Source: Desulfobacterales bacterium (GTDB lineage Bacteria; Desulfobacterota; Desulfobacteria; Desulfobacterales; JAHEIW01). From it: a DNA stretch of 42,819 nt. The notes below the pieces were generated by a model. The model made no database searches and was not told the DNA's origin. It saw nothing but the letters and a program-made list of their open reading frames with translations. Both the position numbers and the translations under genes were made by a program. Shown here piece by piece: positions 7,597-16,757 of this stretch. How positions within the stretch are numbered: position 1 is the stretch's first letter; the number at the start of each line of letters is the position of its first letter. The stretch lies in the NCBI GenBank assembly GCA_020348305.1, contig CP070746.1, positions 1,737,899-1,780,717 on the forward strand, in the 5' to 3' direction.

Positions 7597-7640
7597 CAGG
7601 CGGTTTAGGATATCATACCTAAATCGCCTGACTTTTTTTA
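7597..7640 (+). terminator. Rho-independent terminator after flgM
   Basis: A hairpin with arms CAGGCGGTTTAGG and CCTAAATCGCCTG (about 12 of 13 pairs) around an 8-base loop is followed by a run of seven T at 7633-7639. It lies about 55 bases after the flgM stop. Confidence 0.88.
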
Positions 7641-7710
7641 GGGACAATTTTCAAGTGAAGGTTACAATTTTATTGTCTCTGGGTGCTGCAGACAGGCCTC
7701 TGATCAAAAT

Positions 7711-9555
7711 TTAACGAACATTACAAGTCAAACAATAGGCGTACAGACCATGTGGATCGTTCAATGGCATCATCTGTTCGAGTTCGTTACCAAAATGGGT
7801 TAATAATCGGACAGTCGGATACACCTTACCCAGGGAGCTGTCCTTAATCAGGTTAAAAAGGAATCGATTCAGGCCTTGAATAAATTTTTCTCGATAAGTC
7901 AACGGTTTTTCGATATAGGATACCTCATAATCTTTCAGGCCCGCTTTTTTTGCCGCTGCGCGGACAGCATCTTGCAAGCTGCCGAGTTTATCCACCAGTC
8001 CCAATTTCACCGCAGTTGACCCCGACCAAACCCGACCTTGAGCGATTTTTTCAACCTCTTCCGGCGCCATATTTCGTCCTTCCGCTATCCGCTGAATAAA
8101 GAAACGATATCCTTGCTCGATAATTTGCTGCATGGCATCTTTCACCAGAGGATTGAGTGGACGACTGGGGTCAAACGCATCAGCTAATTTGGTGGTTCCC
8201 ACACCATCGCTGTGGATCCCTAAAGATTCTAAACTGTTTTCAAATGTTGCAAAGGCGCCGAATATTCCGATGGATCCGGTAATGGTTGTGGGAGAGGCCC
8301 AGATTTCGTCAGCCGCCGATGCGATCCAGTATCCCCCTGAAGCCGCAATTGATCCCATGGACACAATCACAGGTTTGCCGCGCATTGTGGTGAGCTCAAC
8401 TTCTCGGCGTATAATTTCTGAAGCAAAAGTGCTACCACCACCACTATCTATTCGTAACACTACGGATTTGATATTATCGTCTTCACGGGCTTGTTGGATT
8501 AAATCGGCAAGCGAATCACCGCCGATGGCACCGGGGGGTTGGGTGCCGTCCAGGATGATTCCTTTGGCGACAATAATACCCACTTTGGGCAGATTGGGTC
8601 TCGTTTTTTTCAGAAACGGGCGAATAATACTTAAATAATCATCGAACTCTATCTGTTTAAAGGTTCCGTTGTCTTCATCTTCCCCTACCAATCCGATCAG
8701 CTCTTCCCGCACCTCATTTCGGGTTTTGAGGCCGTCGACTAAACCGTGATTCAGTGCCAAAATAGCCATGTCGCCTTGAACTTTTGCCAAATGAGCGGGG
8801 AAATTATTAATGTAATCATCAATGCTGCCGGGATCTAATCCGCGCTGGGCGACGATATCCCTCTTATACGTGTCCCATAAAACGTTTAACCAAGCGAGAT
8901 TGGCTTCTTTGGCATATTTCGACATATTATCACGCAAAAAAGGCTCCAAAGCGGATTTGTAGGTACCAACTATAAACGCATGTAAATTCACCCGCAATTT
9001 TTCCAAAGCACTTTTGAAGTAGGTTCGGTATAAACCAAAACCGTATAACATCACCCCCCCCATCGGACTGATGTATACCCTGTCGGCATGCGCAGCCAAA
9101 TAATATTGTCGTTGATTAAAATAATCGCCGCTGGCGACGATGAGCTTACCGGAGGATTTAAATCGATTCAACGCAGCGCCAATATCCTGAAGTTTGCTGG
9201 GGCCGGCTCGGCCCATTTTGCGCAGATCAAGTACCAAAGCCTTAATACGTTGATCGTCTTTGGCATAATCAATGACATCAAGGATATCTTTCAGGAGAGT
9301 TTCTTCTTTGGCTGCATCACCCCATATTTGATTGGAAAGAATGGATTCGGTCTTTTGCTCTACAATATTGCCGGCAAGCGATAAATTCAGGGCGGCACCA
9401 TCAGGCACTTCCCGACCCCGATCAAACAGGAAAATGGAGAGAAAGAAGATAACCAAAACAAGAAACAATATGTTTACAACAAATCGACGAAAGGCAGAAA
9501 CGCTTTTCCAAAAGACATCGACTAGACGGCCTAATTTACGCATTAACCCTTTCAT
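7711..9555 (-). CDS. sppA: Signal peptide peptidase SppA, 67-kDa type
   Basis: SppA is a membrane-bound serine/lysine protease that degrades cleaved signal peptides at the periplasmic face of the inner membrane. At 614 residues it is the long, two-repeat form. One N-terminal membrane segment (about residues 25-44, NILFLVLVIFFLSIFLF) is followed by the first S49 domain with the general-base Lys (Lys200 in GTYKSALEPF) and the second with the nucleophile Ser (Ser402 in SMGSIAASGGYW). These match Lys209 and Ser409 of E. coli SppA. The ATG at 9555 is chosen over an upstream TTG at 9573 because GGGG lies just ahead of it. It is monocistronic, with hsp20 upstream on the same strand behind its own terminator. 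Confidence 0.93.
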   Translation of the reverse strand: MKGLMRKLGRLVDVFWKSVSAFRRFVVNILFLVLVIFFLSIFLFDRGREVPDGAALNLSLAGNIVEQKTESILSNQIWGDAAKEETLLKDILDVIDYAKDDQRIKALVLDLRKMGRAGPSKLQDIGAALNRFKSSGKLIVASGDYFNQRQYYLAAHADRVYISPMGGVMLYGFGLYRTYFKSALEKLRVNLHAFIVGTYKSALEPFLRDNMSKYAKEANLAWLNVLWDTYKRDIVAQRGLDPGSIDDYINNFPAHLAKVQGDMAILALNHGLVDGLKTRNEVREELIGLVGEDEDNGTFKQIEFDDYLSIIRPFLKKTRPNLPKVGIIVAKGIILDGTQPPGAIGGDSLADLIQQAREDDNIKSVVLRIDSGGGSTFASEIIRREVELTTMRGKPVIVSMGSIAASGGYWIASAADEIWASPTTITGSIGIFGAFATFENSLESLGIHSDGVGTTKLADAFDPSRPLNPLVKDAMQQIIEQGYRFFIQRIAEGRNMAPEEVEKIAQGRVWSGSTAVKLGLVDKLGSLQDAVRAAAKKAGLKDYEVSYIEKPLTYREKFIQGLNRFLFNLIKDSSLGKVYPTVRLLTHFGNELEQMMPLNDPHGLYAYCLTCNVR

Positions 9556-9661
9556 AATATGATCCCCGGCCAATTGAGTTTAAAAAAATCAGAACTCCAA
9601 ATTTAGTATTGAAACTTATCTAGAATATGAAATGTACCTACAATATATATCCAAATTTCCC

Positions 9662-9692
9662 AAAATAAAAGGGGTGACATAAATGTCACCCC
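9662..9692 (-). terminator. Rho-independent terminator after hsp20
   Basis: GGGGTGACAT and ATGTCACCCC form a perfect 10-pair stem with a 2-base loop (9671-9692). On the minus strand it is followed by TTTTATTTT (9662-9670), giving a strong terminator downstream of hsp20. Confidence 0.88.
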
Positions 9693-9727
9693 CAAATGGT
9701 TAATTGTTCATCCGAAATTGAAGAGAG

Positions 9728-10171
9728 TTAGTGGATCGTGATTTCTTTGGGCTTGTGCTCTTCAGGTTTTGGAACTTCTATCTTGAGCAGACCGTCTTTA
9801 AAATCAGCCTTAATCTTGTCCGGCTCCACATCAACCGGTAGAGTGAAGGTTCGCTGGAACTTGCCATAGGATCTTTCTCTACGGTAGTAATTTTCCTCTT
9901 TGACTTCATTATCATAATTGCGCTCGCCCTTTAAGGTTAAGATCCGATCCTTCACATCCACTGAAATATCCTTTTTATCCATGCCGGGAAGTTCGGCCTT
10001 GATCACAAAGCTGTTATTTTCCTCATACATATCCACAACCGGATACCACATGCCCATGACTTCATCGTTTTCCCGGTCGGTTCGGAAAAAAGGTTCATCA
10101 AACAACCGATTCATACGATTCTGTAAGGTTGTCATCTCTCTCCATGGATTCCATCTCACAAGGTTCATCAT
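9728..10171 (-). CDS. Small heat shock protein, Hsp20/alpha-crystallin family
   Basis: This ATP-independent holdase keeps unfolding proteins soluble for DnaK to refold. The 147-residue protein has the usual order: N-terminal MNLVRWNPWREMTTLQNRMN with FDEPFF, then the alpha-crystallin domain at about residues 45-135 (FVIKAELPGMDKKDISVDVK, LTLKGER, YGKFQRTFTLPVDV, KADFKDGLLKIEVPK). The short tail EHKPKEITIH ends with an ITI-like assembly motif. The ribosome site GGAGGT precedes two adjacent ATG codons (10171 and 10168). It is divergent from dnaK across 179 bases, which suggests shared stress control through the inverted repeat between them. Confidence 0.93.
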   Translation of the reverse strand: MMNLVRWNPWREMTTLQNRMNRLFDEPFFRTDRENDEVMGMWYPVVDMYEENNSFVIKAELPGMDKKDISVDVKDRILTLKGERNYDNEVKEENYYRRERSYGKFQRTFTLPVDVEPDKIKADFKDGLLKIEVPKPEEHKPKEITIH

Positions 10172-10234
10172 TTTTCTTACCTCCTCTTATAAAGTAATGT
10201 TAACAAAGATACGCATTTAGTCTATTTTGTGCTT

Positions 10235-10271
10235 TTGACAAATAAAATAATTTCGAATTTATATTTGTCAA
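10235..10271. promoter_or_regulatory. Perfect inverted repeat between hsp20 and dnaK (candidate operator/divergent promoter)
   Basis: TTGACAAATA (10235-10244) and its exact complement TATTTGTCAA (10262-10271) flank 17 bases. Each arm begins with TTGACA, so each strand carries a -35-like box; on the plus strand TTTATA follows at a 17-base spacing. It is not CIRCE (TTAGCACTC-N9-GAGTGCTAA), and no sigma-32 -10 box is evident. It could be an operator overlapping two back-to-back promoters. Confidence 0.55.
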
Positions 10272-10350
10272 GATAGTCATAAAAAAAAATGTTGCATTAC
10301 TAAAATAAATGTTTAAATTATAGTAATGAAAATTTAAAGGAGGAATACCA

Positions 10351-12264
10351 ATGAGCAAAATCATCGGAATTGATCTAGGAACAACAAATTCATGTGTTGC
10401 CATCATGGATGGCACGGAAGCCAAAATCATTACAAACCCGGAGGGTGGTCGCACAACACCTTCCATGGTAGCCGTTTCAACCAACGGGGAACGGCTGGTG
10501 GGTCAAATTGCCAAACGACAGGCAATTACCAACCCTGAACATACGGTTTTTGGCATAAAGCGTCTAATCGGGCGCAAGTATGATTCAGCCGAAGTGCAGA
10601 AGGATATCACGGTGTTGCCCTATAAAATCGAAAAAGCCGGCAATGGCGATGTTCGCCTTAACCTTCAGGGTAAACTCCACAGTCCAGCGGAGATATCATC
10701 TTACATCTTGGCAAACATCAAAAAATCCGCCGAAGATTATCTGGGTGAGAAGGTAACCGATGCCGTGATCACCGTACCGGCCTACTTCGATGACAGTCAA
10801 CGTCAGGCCACCAAGGACGCGGGCAAAATTGCGGGACTTAACGTGCTGCGGATTATCAATGAGCCGACAGCCGCTTCGTTGGCCTATGGTCTCGACAAGA
10901 AAAAGGAAGGAAAAATCGCAGTGTTTGACCTGGGTGGCGGTACATTTGACGTATCGATTCTCGAAATCGGTGACGGCGTATTTGAAGTCAAAGCCACAAA
11001 CGGTGATACCCATCTCGGTGGTGAGGATTTCGATCTGCGATTAATCGATTACCTGGCGGATGAATTCAAAAAAGACCAAGGCATCGATCTCAGAAATGAT
11101 AGTATGGCCCTGCAGCGACTCAAAGAAGCAGCGGAAAAAGCCAAGATCGAATTGTCGTCTTCCATGCAAACAGATGTGAATCTACCGTTTATCACTGCCG
11201 ACGCCAGTGGTCCCAAGCACTTGAATATCAAAATCACTAGAGCAAAGCTCGAAGGCCTGGTCAGTGATCTACTCGACAAACTGGAGCGACCCTGCAACGT
11301 TGCGCTTCAGGATGCCGGGCTTTCTCCCCATGACCTCAACGATGTGATCCTGGTGGGGGGTATGACACGGATGCCGGCGGTTCAAGATCGGGTAAAGAAG
11401 ATATTCGGTAAAGAAGCCAATAGGGGTGTAAATCCGGATGAGGTTGTTGCCATGGGTGCTGCTATTCAGGGCGGCGTGCTGAAAGGAGATGTAGAGGATG
11501 TGTTGCTGCTCGATGTGACGCCCCTGTCTCTGGGTATCGAAACTCTGGGTGGGGTAATGACGAAGCTGATCGAAAAAAATACCACCATTCCCACCAAAAA
11601 AAGTGAAATTTTCACCACGGCTGAGGATAATCAGCCTTCGGTTTCAATCCACGTTCTTCAGGGCGAGCGGGAAATGGCAGCGGACAATAATACGCTGGGA
11701 CGATTCGAATTAATGGGAATTCCACCGGCACCACGCGGCACACCTCAAATCGAGGTGACATTTGACATCGATGCCAACGGTATTGTGGAAGTATCCGCCA
11801 AAGATAACGCCACCGGCAAGCAGCAGTCGATCCGGATCACGCATTCTTCCGGCCTAAGCCAGGAGGAAATCGATCGACTGATTAAAGATGCCGACCTGCA
11901 CGCTGAAGACGATCAAAAGAAAAAAGAACTGATCGATGCCCGTAATGCCGCCGACACCCTGATCTATGCGACCGAAAAGACCATTTCGGAGCTCGGTAAT
12001 AAGTTAAACAGCACCACCAAAGCCGAGGTTGATCGTGCGATCAGCGATCTGAAACGCGCAATGGTAGGTGAAGATGCCGCTGAGATAAAACGATTAACAG
12101 AAATATTAACCCATGCTTCCCATAGGCTTGCGGAATCGGTATACCAGCAAGCCGGACCATCTGACGGACAGTATGCTGGAGGCGGCGGTCAAAACACAAC
12201 CGGTTCATCGTCTTCAAATTCGAATGATGATGTGGTGGATGCGGAGTTCGAAGAAGTCGCTTAA
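10351..12264 (+). CDS. dnaK: Molecular chaperone DnaK (Hsp70)
   Basis: DnaK is the ATP-driven Hsp70 chaperone. The 637-residue protein has full family length. The nucleotide-binding domain shows [59 protein letters not shown] and [14 protein letters not shown]. The substrate domain follows from about residue 385 ([20 protein letters not shown]), and the lid ends in a Gly/Ser/Asn-rich tail with [11 protein letters not shown], the usual bacterial end. The ribosome site is AAAGGAGG. Neither grpE nor dnaJ is nearby; the only chaperone neighbour is the divergent hsp20. A hairpin follows the gene. Confidence 0.97.
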   Translation: MSKIIGIDLGTTNSCVAIMDGTEAKIITNPEGGRTTPSMVAVSTNGERLVGQIAKRQAITNPEHTVFGIKRLIGRKYDSAEVQKDITVLPYKIEKAGNGDVRLNLQGKLHSPAEISSYILANIKKSAEDYLGEKVTDAVITVPAYFDDSQRQATKDAGKIAGLNVLRIINEPTAASLAYGLDKKKEGKIAVFDLGGGTFDVSILEIGDGVFEVKATNGDTHLGGEDFDLRLIDYLADEFKKDQGIDLRNDSMALQRLKEAAEKAKIELSSSMQTDVNLPFITADASGPKHLNIKITRAKLEGLVSDLLDKLERPCNVALQDAGLSPHDLNDVILVGGMTRMPAVQDRVKKIFGKEANRGVNPDEVVAMGAAIQGGVLKGDVEDVLLLDVTPLSLGIETLGGVMTKLIEKNTTIPTKKSEIFTTAEDNQPSVSIHVLQGEREMAADNNTLGRFELMGIPPAPRGTPQIEVTFDIDANGIVEVSAKDNATGKQQSIRITHSSGLSQEEIDRLIKDADLHAEDDQKKKELIDARNAADTLIYATEKTISELGNKLNSTTKAEVDRAISDLKRAMVGEDAAEIKRLTEILTHASHRLAESVYQQAGPSDGQYAGGGGQNTTGSSSSNSNDDVVDAEFEEVA

Positions 12265-12316
12265 TCCGGAAATATTTCTTAAAAATTCCGCATAGCGTTT
12301 TTATTTTTTGTAATAA

Positions 12317-12350
12317 AAAGGGCGGTGGTTCGAAAACAACATCGCCCTTT
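12317..12350 (+). terminator. Probable terminator after dnaK
   Basis: AAAGGGCGGTG and CATCGCCCTTT pair over 11 positions (one G-T) around a 12-base loop. The T run is short (TTT then AATC), so termination may be weaker than at the flgM or hsp20 sites. Confidence 0.65.
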
Positions 12351-12482
12351 AATCATTTGGCGTTGACCTTATTTCAGTAAATTGGGATAAACAATGGTAT
12401 TCGCCATTTTGTTTGCGACTTTAAGCATATTAAAATATCAATCACAACTCGTCTACAATCAGTAATAATTTAAGAAAACAAA

Positions 12483-13229
12483 ATGCTAAGCAGGTTAAAA
12501 AACGTATTATTGGTATTGGCTATTGCAATTCCCTTCATCATACTGGGAACATTCTTTTATCTTTACCTTGGCCTGCCCAATGTTACAGGTTTAAAAATAA
12601 AAAATCCTAAGACTACCGCGCTCATCGATCAACGCATCCGAGAAGCTCAGCGATCCCATGAATCCTACAGAGTCAGACAATATTGGGTCGCATTTGAAAC
12701 GATTCCGACCTTGCTCAAGGATATCGTTCGAATTTCTGAAGATGCTGGCTTTTATCAACATCACGGAATTGATTTCACTGAATTAAAAGAAGCGATAAAA
12801 AAAAATTGGGAAAAAAGAAAATATGTTCGCGGCGGAAGCACCCTAACCCAGCAGCTTGCTAAAAATCTTTATCTATCAACAGAAAAACGCATTTTCCGTA
12901 AAATAAAAGAATATTTCATTGCCAAACGCTTGGAAGCCAACCTCAGTAAAGACCGCATCTTTTGCCTGTATTTGAATGTCATTGAAATGGGTCCCGGAAT
13001 TTTTGGCGTCCAAGCAGCTTCGCGGTATTATTTCAACAAAAATGTCAGCGAACTCGATCTGGAGGAAATGATCAGATTGGCAGCCGTTATACCGCGACCA
13101 TTAATAATTGACCCAAGGGGAGATCACCGCTGGCTCCAATGGAAAACCAGATGGATTTTAGATACCCTCAAGAAATATGAGTATATTAATGAGTTGGAAT
13201 ATCGATCAGAAATCGTGAAATTTCAATAG
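12483..13229 (+). CDS. mtgA: Monofunctional peptidoglycan glycosyltransferase (GT51)
   Basis: This enzyme polymerises lipid II into glycan strands at the outer face of the inner membrane. The 248-residue protein has one N-terminal membrane anchor (about residues 7-29) and a single GT51 domain without a transpeptidase domain. Motifs in order are SEDAGFYQHHGID (catalytic Glu86), RGGSTLTQQLAKNLYLS, RKIKEYFIAKRLE, and YLNVIEMGPGIFGVQAASRYYF with a second acidic residue. It ends after a WLQWKTRWIL helix typical of MtgA. The ribosome site is weak. Next on this strand is an unrelated tandem ribbon-helix-helix-like gene nearly 200 bases later. Confidence 0.93.
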   Translation: MLSRLKNVLLVLAIAIPFIILGTFFYLYLGLPNVTGLKIKNPKTTALIDQRIREAQRSHESYRVRQYWVAFETIPTLLKDIVRISEDAGFYQHHGIDFTELKEAIKKNWEKRKYVRGGSTLTQQLAKNLYLSTEKRIFRKIKEYFIAKRLEANLSKDRIFCLYLNVIEMGPGIFGVQAASRYYFNKNVSELDLEEMIRLAAVIPRPLIIDPRGDHRWLQWKTRWILDTLKKYEYINELEYRSEIVKFQ

Positions 13230-13427
13230 CAATGCGTTAGCAAGAGAATAATTTACTGTAAAAAACAGCAGTTGCTAAGCTTTCGGTAGATTTTGCTTTG
13301 TATTTACATCTTCTGTCAAATATGTTAAGCCTAATATGAATTATGCCTGGTAAATAATTTAGTTATTAATTTCATTACTATTTTATTATAAATTTAATAA
13401 GTAATATTTCACTAAAGGTAAGGTAAA

Positions 13428-14024
13428 ATGGTTAAAAGAAGCAAGTTCACCATAACAGAGGGTATATCTTTACCGCTGCCGTCGGCTGAGGATTTGAGAG
13501 GCAGACAATCGGTCCGGGCAACCTTTAAATTATCATCCAGATCCATCGAAGCCCTCAGCATTGTGGCCGTTCATCTGGGAATTAAACAAAAATCTCTTTT
13601 TGATCAATTGATCGAGGATGCCAAATCATTAAGTCTCATCGCAAAAGAGATTGAGACAGCGGAGTTTCATGCACTGAATCGCATTCAAAAAACATTTGTC
13701 ATCAGTCGAAAAACATTGCGGTCTTTGGAAGATATATCCAGAGAATTCAACGCGCCGCGTGATGCACTGGTCGAATATTCCATTCAGCGCTTGTTGCCGG
13801 TGATAACTAGGGAGCGCGAGAAGCATCACAAACGCAAAGAAATATTGAGAGACATCAACGCTCATTTTGAACAAGGATTGAAAATTCTCAGAAAAACAAG
13901 AGAACTGTTGGGTGAAGACGATCCGGTTTATGCTGGGTTAGAAAATGCGATGGGAGCATGTGTCAATGCGCGTGATAACATTGAACAGTTCGTTGAAAAA
14001 TGTGAAATTATCGAAGAATTTTAA
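13428..14024 (+). CDS. Protein with two tandem ribbon-helix-helix-like modules
   Basis: I do not recognise this 198-residue protein by name. Two segments share one pattern: SVRATFKLSSRSIEALSIVA then VHLGIKQKSLFDQLIEDA (about residues 28-65), and KTFVISRKTLRSLEDISREF then NAPRDALVEYSIQRLL (about residues 87-123). Each reads as a short beta strand, a helix, a turn with a small residue and a second helix, the layout of Arc/MetJ/CopG ribbon-helix-helix DNA-binding units. Two in one chain could form an intramolecular pair. Residues 125-198 are a charged helical tail. The ribosome site is AAGGTAAGG. It converges with the retropepsin-like gene with only 15 bases between. Confidence 0.5.
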   Translation: MVKRSKFTITEGISLPLPSAEDLRGRQSVRATFKLSSRSIEALSIVAVHLGIKQKSLFDQLIEDAKSLSLIAKEIETAEFHALNRIQKTFVISRKTLRSLEDISREFNAPRDALVEYSIQRLLPVITREREKHHKRKEILRDINAHFEQGLKILRKTRELLGEDDPVYAGLENAMGACVNARDNIEQFVEKCEIIEEF

Positions 14025-14039
14025 AATTATTGCTTTTTT

Positions 14040-15944
14040 TCATCGGGGTTCCAGCAAGAGTACCCCCTTTTCCGTATTCAGATCCATACGAAATCGTTCC
14101 AGAAAATTGAGCCCTAATAAACCCAAATCCGATTGATTTGGAATATCGAGAATCAGCGCTTTAACATCAAAGACTTCCCAGCCCTCCAGAAAAATTGAAG
14201 GCAAAACCACCTCAGGAGCAGATACAATCCCACCGGCGGTATAAACTTTTCGAATCGGATTGCGGCTATCAATGGACAAACCAAGGCTTTGTGCCGTTGA
14301 ACTTGGAATCGTAACGGTCGATGCCCCGGTATCGACAAGAAACTTTTGTTCAACCGTTTGATTCAAGATAGCTGTGACGGGAATATTCCGGTTGCCGGGC
14401 GCAAATTGGATGACAATTTTACCCTCTTGTCCTTTGAGATCTGAAATCTGTGCTTGCAGACTTCGCACCTGATCGCCAAGAGACGATGGATACTCTTTCA
14501 TTGATATAAGCTTTTCAGCCGCGGCCCAGTCATTCTCTGCCAGCGCCAGGCGTACACCAAGCAGGTGGATCTTAAGATCATCCGGTAAACTTTGACTGCC
14601 CAGTTCAAAGGCATGCCGACCGCCCTGAGTGTCGCCATTTTCAAGCAAGCTGGTGATCCAATTTTGATATAAACTGGATCTCAATTCTATAAGCAGAATC
14701 TTCTCCTTGCTGTCCTGCAATTCGATACGACCGGCAATATCTTCGGTTAGTTCAGTGGCCTCCTCAAAATCATAGCCCTCAACCGTTGCGCTAACCACAT
14801 CATTTATCAAAGAAACGTCAGCGGTTTGGCTGAGAACCTGAGAGTCAAAAATATTGGCTACCTGTTCGGCAAATCCCTCTTGAACGGCTTGCGCAATCAA
14901 CGTTCGCATCTCGGCGATCACGGCTTCCTTTCGAAGATAAACGGGTCGGTCGTTTCTAGCAAGTTTTGAATCAAAACGAAAGCCATTGGCAAAAGCTGCC
15001 AACCGCTCCAAATGGGTATATTCTTCTCCCATAGCCAATGCCATTAAAAATTCTTCTTCTCTGCTGTTGGCGAAGGTTGCTCGATAAAAATCATCTACCC
15101 GGATTTCAGCCCTAAGATTATTGCCGTCAGCGCCGGTCCATAAATAAGCTCCGTCCATTATGCTTCCAAACGTCCAGCCAACCACCTTATCATGATCAAA
15201 CAATACACCGGCTTCGCTGATGTTCCCTGTCAACGTTCCCTTTATAAAATGTTGTTGTTTGTCGAGCACACTTATTTTCACAGGTTTTGGCGAGGTATCG
15301 GATTTCAGCGATACCCAAACCAAGGCTTGATCGGATGACCATGGATAAAGACCCGGCCCTTTGACAGGTTCATCTGTCTGAATGCGCCAAAGCCCTATCT
15401 GATCATTTTCACCAATAATTCCTTCCACGATATTCAGCTCATTTTCCGAATCCAACCGCAGTATCCACCGGTAACCTCCCAGGCAAAGTCGCTTTGGCAA
15501 AGCAATCCAACCGCCGGCAAGCACGGGTGTGGTGATCTGCGCAATTGGTTTTTCCGTAATATCTTTAATAACAACTAGCCCCGTGGGAAGGGTTGATTTT
15601 TGAGGCTTAGGTTGTTGGGATAAAGCGGTTTGTTTTTGAATTTTGTCGAGCTTTTCGGACGGCAAGGCTTGAACAAGCGATGCCACTTTTTCTTCTGATG
15701 GTGTCGAAGACTCAGACTGAATTTTCTCAGGCGTCACTTGGGTTGGTGGTTCTCGAGTAATAAAATTATAATAGTAATAAATTCCGATGCCGATAATAAT
15801 GATAAATAAGACACCGTAAAGCCACTTTTTACCGGCTTTTTCGGGTTGTTGCGCATGCAGCGGTTCACCGCAAACGTAACAAATATCGGACTCGAACGGA
15901 TTATCCGTATCACATCTGGGGCATATTATAATTTCATTGTCCAT
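14040..15944 (-). CDS. Zinc-ribbon, membrane-anchored protein with a C-terminal retropepsin-like aspartic protease domain
   Basis: This 634-residue protein has three clear parts. An N-terminal zinc ribbon has CPRCDTDNPFESDICYVCGE (CxxC...CxxC). One membrane helix follows at about residues 40-60 (WLYGVLFIIIIGIGIYYYYN). A long outside region ends in a retropepsin-like domain at about residues 510-634, with FLVDTGASTVTIPSS (catalytic DTG) and the flap/second-lobe features GLSIDSRNP and LGLLGLNFLERFRM typical of single-lobe clan AA proteases. The middle includes helical segments and a trypsin-like-looking beta region, but no serine triad was found. The ATG at 15944 follows a G-rich ribosome site. 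The NfeD-like gene lies upstream on the same strand. Confidence 0.75.
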   Translation of the reverse strand: MDNEIIICPRCDTDNPFESDICYVCGEPLHAQQPEKAGKKWLYGVLFIIIIGIGIYYYYNFITREPPTQVTPEKIQSESSTPSEEKVASLVQALPSEKLDKIQKQTALSQQPKPQKSTLPTGLVVIKDITEKPIAQITTPVLAGGWIALPKRLCLGGYRWILRLDSENELNIVEGIIGENDQIGLWRIQTDEPVKGPGLYPWSSDQALVWVSLKSDTSPKPVKISVLDKQQHFIKGTLTGNISEAGVLFDHDKVVGWTFGSIMDGAYLWTGADGNNLRAEIRVDDFYRATFANSREEEFLMALAMGEEYTHLERLAAFANGFRFDSKLARNDRPVYLRKEAVIAEMRTLIAQAVQEGFAEQVANIFDSQVLSQTADVSLINDVVSATVEGYDFEEATELTEDIAGRIELQDSKEKILLIELRSSLYQNWITSLLENGDTQGGRHAFELGSQSLPDDLKIHLLGVRLALAENDWAAAEKLISMKEYPSSLGDQVRSLQAQISDLKGQEGKIVIQFAPGNRNIPVTAILNQTVEQKFLVDTGASTVTIPSSTAQSLGLSIDSRNPIRKVYTAGGIVSAPEVVLPSIFLEGWEVFDVKALILDIPNQSDLGLLGLNFLERFRMDLNTEKGVLLLEPR

Positions 15945-16096
15945 GGCTGTGCCCCCCAACTCCTCGGGCTTACGGAATAATATTAAATTTCTCTTTTAAT
16001 TGATAATACTGATGGACAACTAGATGATTTGATAAAAAGGGTAATTTTCCAATTTCTTTGATTATAACCATTTTTACCAGTGAAATACAGCATAAT

Positions 16097-16528
16097 TTAA
16101 GCCTCATTATCGGTTACTACATATAGTTTCAATCCTTCTATTTTCTGTACCCTGACGAATTCACCTTCTTTGATGGGTGGACCTTCGTCACTTTTTTCTG
16201 CCCACCAGAGTTCTCCTACCACCTGAATATAGCCTGAGGGGTCCAAGCACTCTTTCACAATCCCGCGCTCTCCGATCATCGAACGCGAAATGCCGGGCCT
16301 GCGTGTGTCATGAGAGCGCCACACAAAGGGAAACATTACAACATCTTTGACGATCCAAATTGAAATGAACACCCAGAAAAACCACGCAGGAACGGCAACC
16401 CAATGCCGAATCAAGAACAAAATTAGAGTCAGCACGATCGTGCCGGGAATCATCAGAAGTACATATCTGAGATAGACACGTTTCGGTATTTCTCTAAAAT
16501 TAACCTTCATTAAAGAAGCTAAAGTCAA
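16097..16528 (-). CDS. NfeD-like membrane protein
   Basis: This 143-residue protein has two hydrophobic segments (about residues 22-42 and 48-66), then a soluble OB-fold-like domain with MIGERGIVKECLDPSGYIQV, GELWWAEKSDEGPPIKEGEF and VRVQKIEGLKLYV. That is the C-terminal signature of NfeD proteins, which usually partner stomatin or ClpP-class membrane proteases in lipid-domain quality control. Neither partner is next to it here, although sppA is about 7 kb away. The listed TTG start has an AGG with good spacing; an ATG at 16510 is the alternative. It lies 150 bases upstream of the retropepsin-like gene on the same strand. Confidence 0.78.
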   Translation of the reverse strand: MTLASLMKVNFREIPKRVYLRYVLLMIPGTIVLTLILFLIRHWVAVPAWFFWVFISIWIVKDVVMFPFVWRSHDTRRPGISRSMIGERGIVKECLDPSGYIQVVGELWWAEKSDEGPPIKEGEFVRVQKIEGLKLYVVTDNEA

Positions 16529-16757
16529 ATTTTACCTACCACATTAATGTAATCGTAACGTCGAGAGAACCTCTCAGGTTTAAGCTACCACTCGGATATA
16601 TTCCTTTTACAACTCTAAATGAGGAGCCAATTCGCCAGCACGATTTAATTCGTTGTGGTATCGGTGAAGATGGAAACTGATGCTGTTGTTGGCTTCCTGC
16701 CAGGTAGGTGTGGATCCCCATGGTAACGAGAGTTTATAGGATTGTGCGCATATCGTT

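Noticed and set aside
10172..10350. CIRCE or sigma-32 element between hsp20 and dnaK
   Set aside because: The TTAGCACTC-N9-GAGTGCTAA pattern is absent and no CCCCAT-type -10 was found. Only the separate TTGACAAATA inverted repeat is reported.
16536..16721. 61-codon minus-strand open frame between the NfeD-like and phosphatase genes
   Set aside because: No ribosome site, no recognisable pattern, and composition looks like non-coding DNA.
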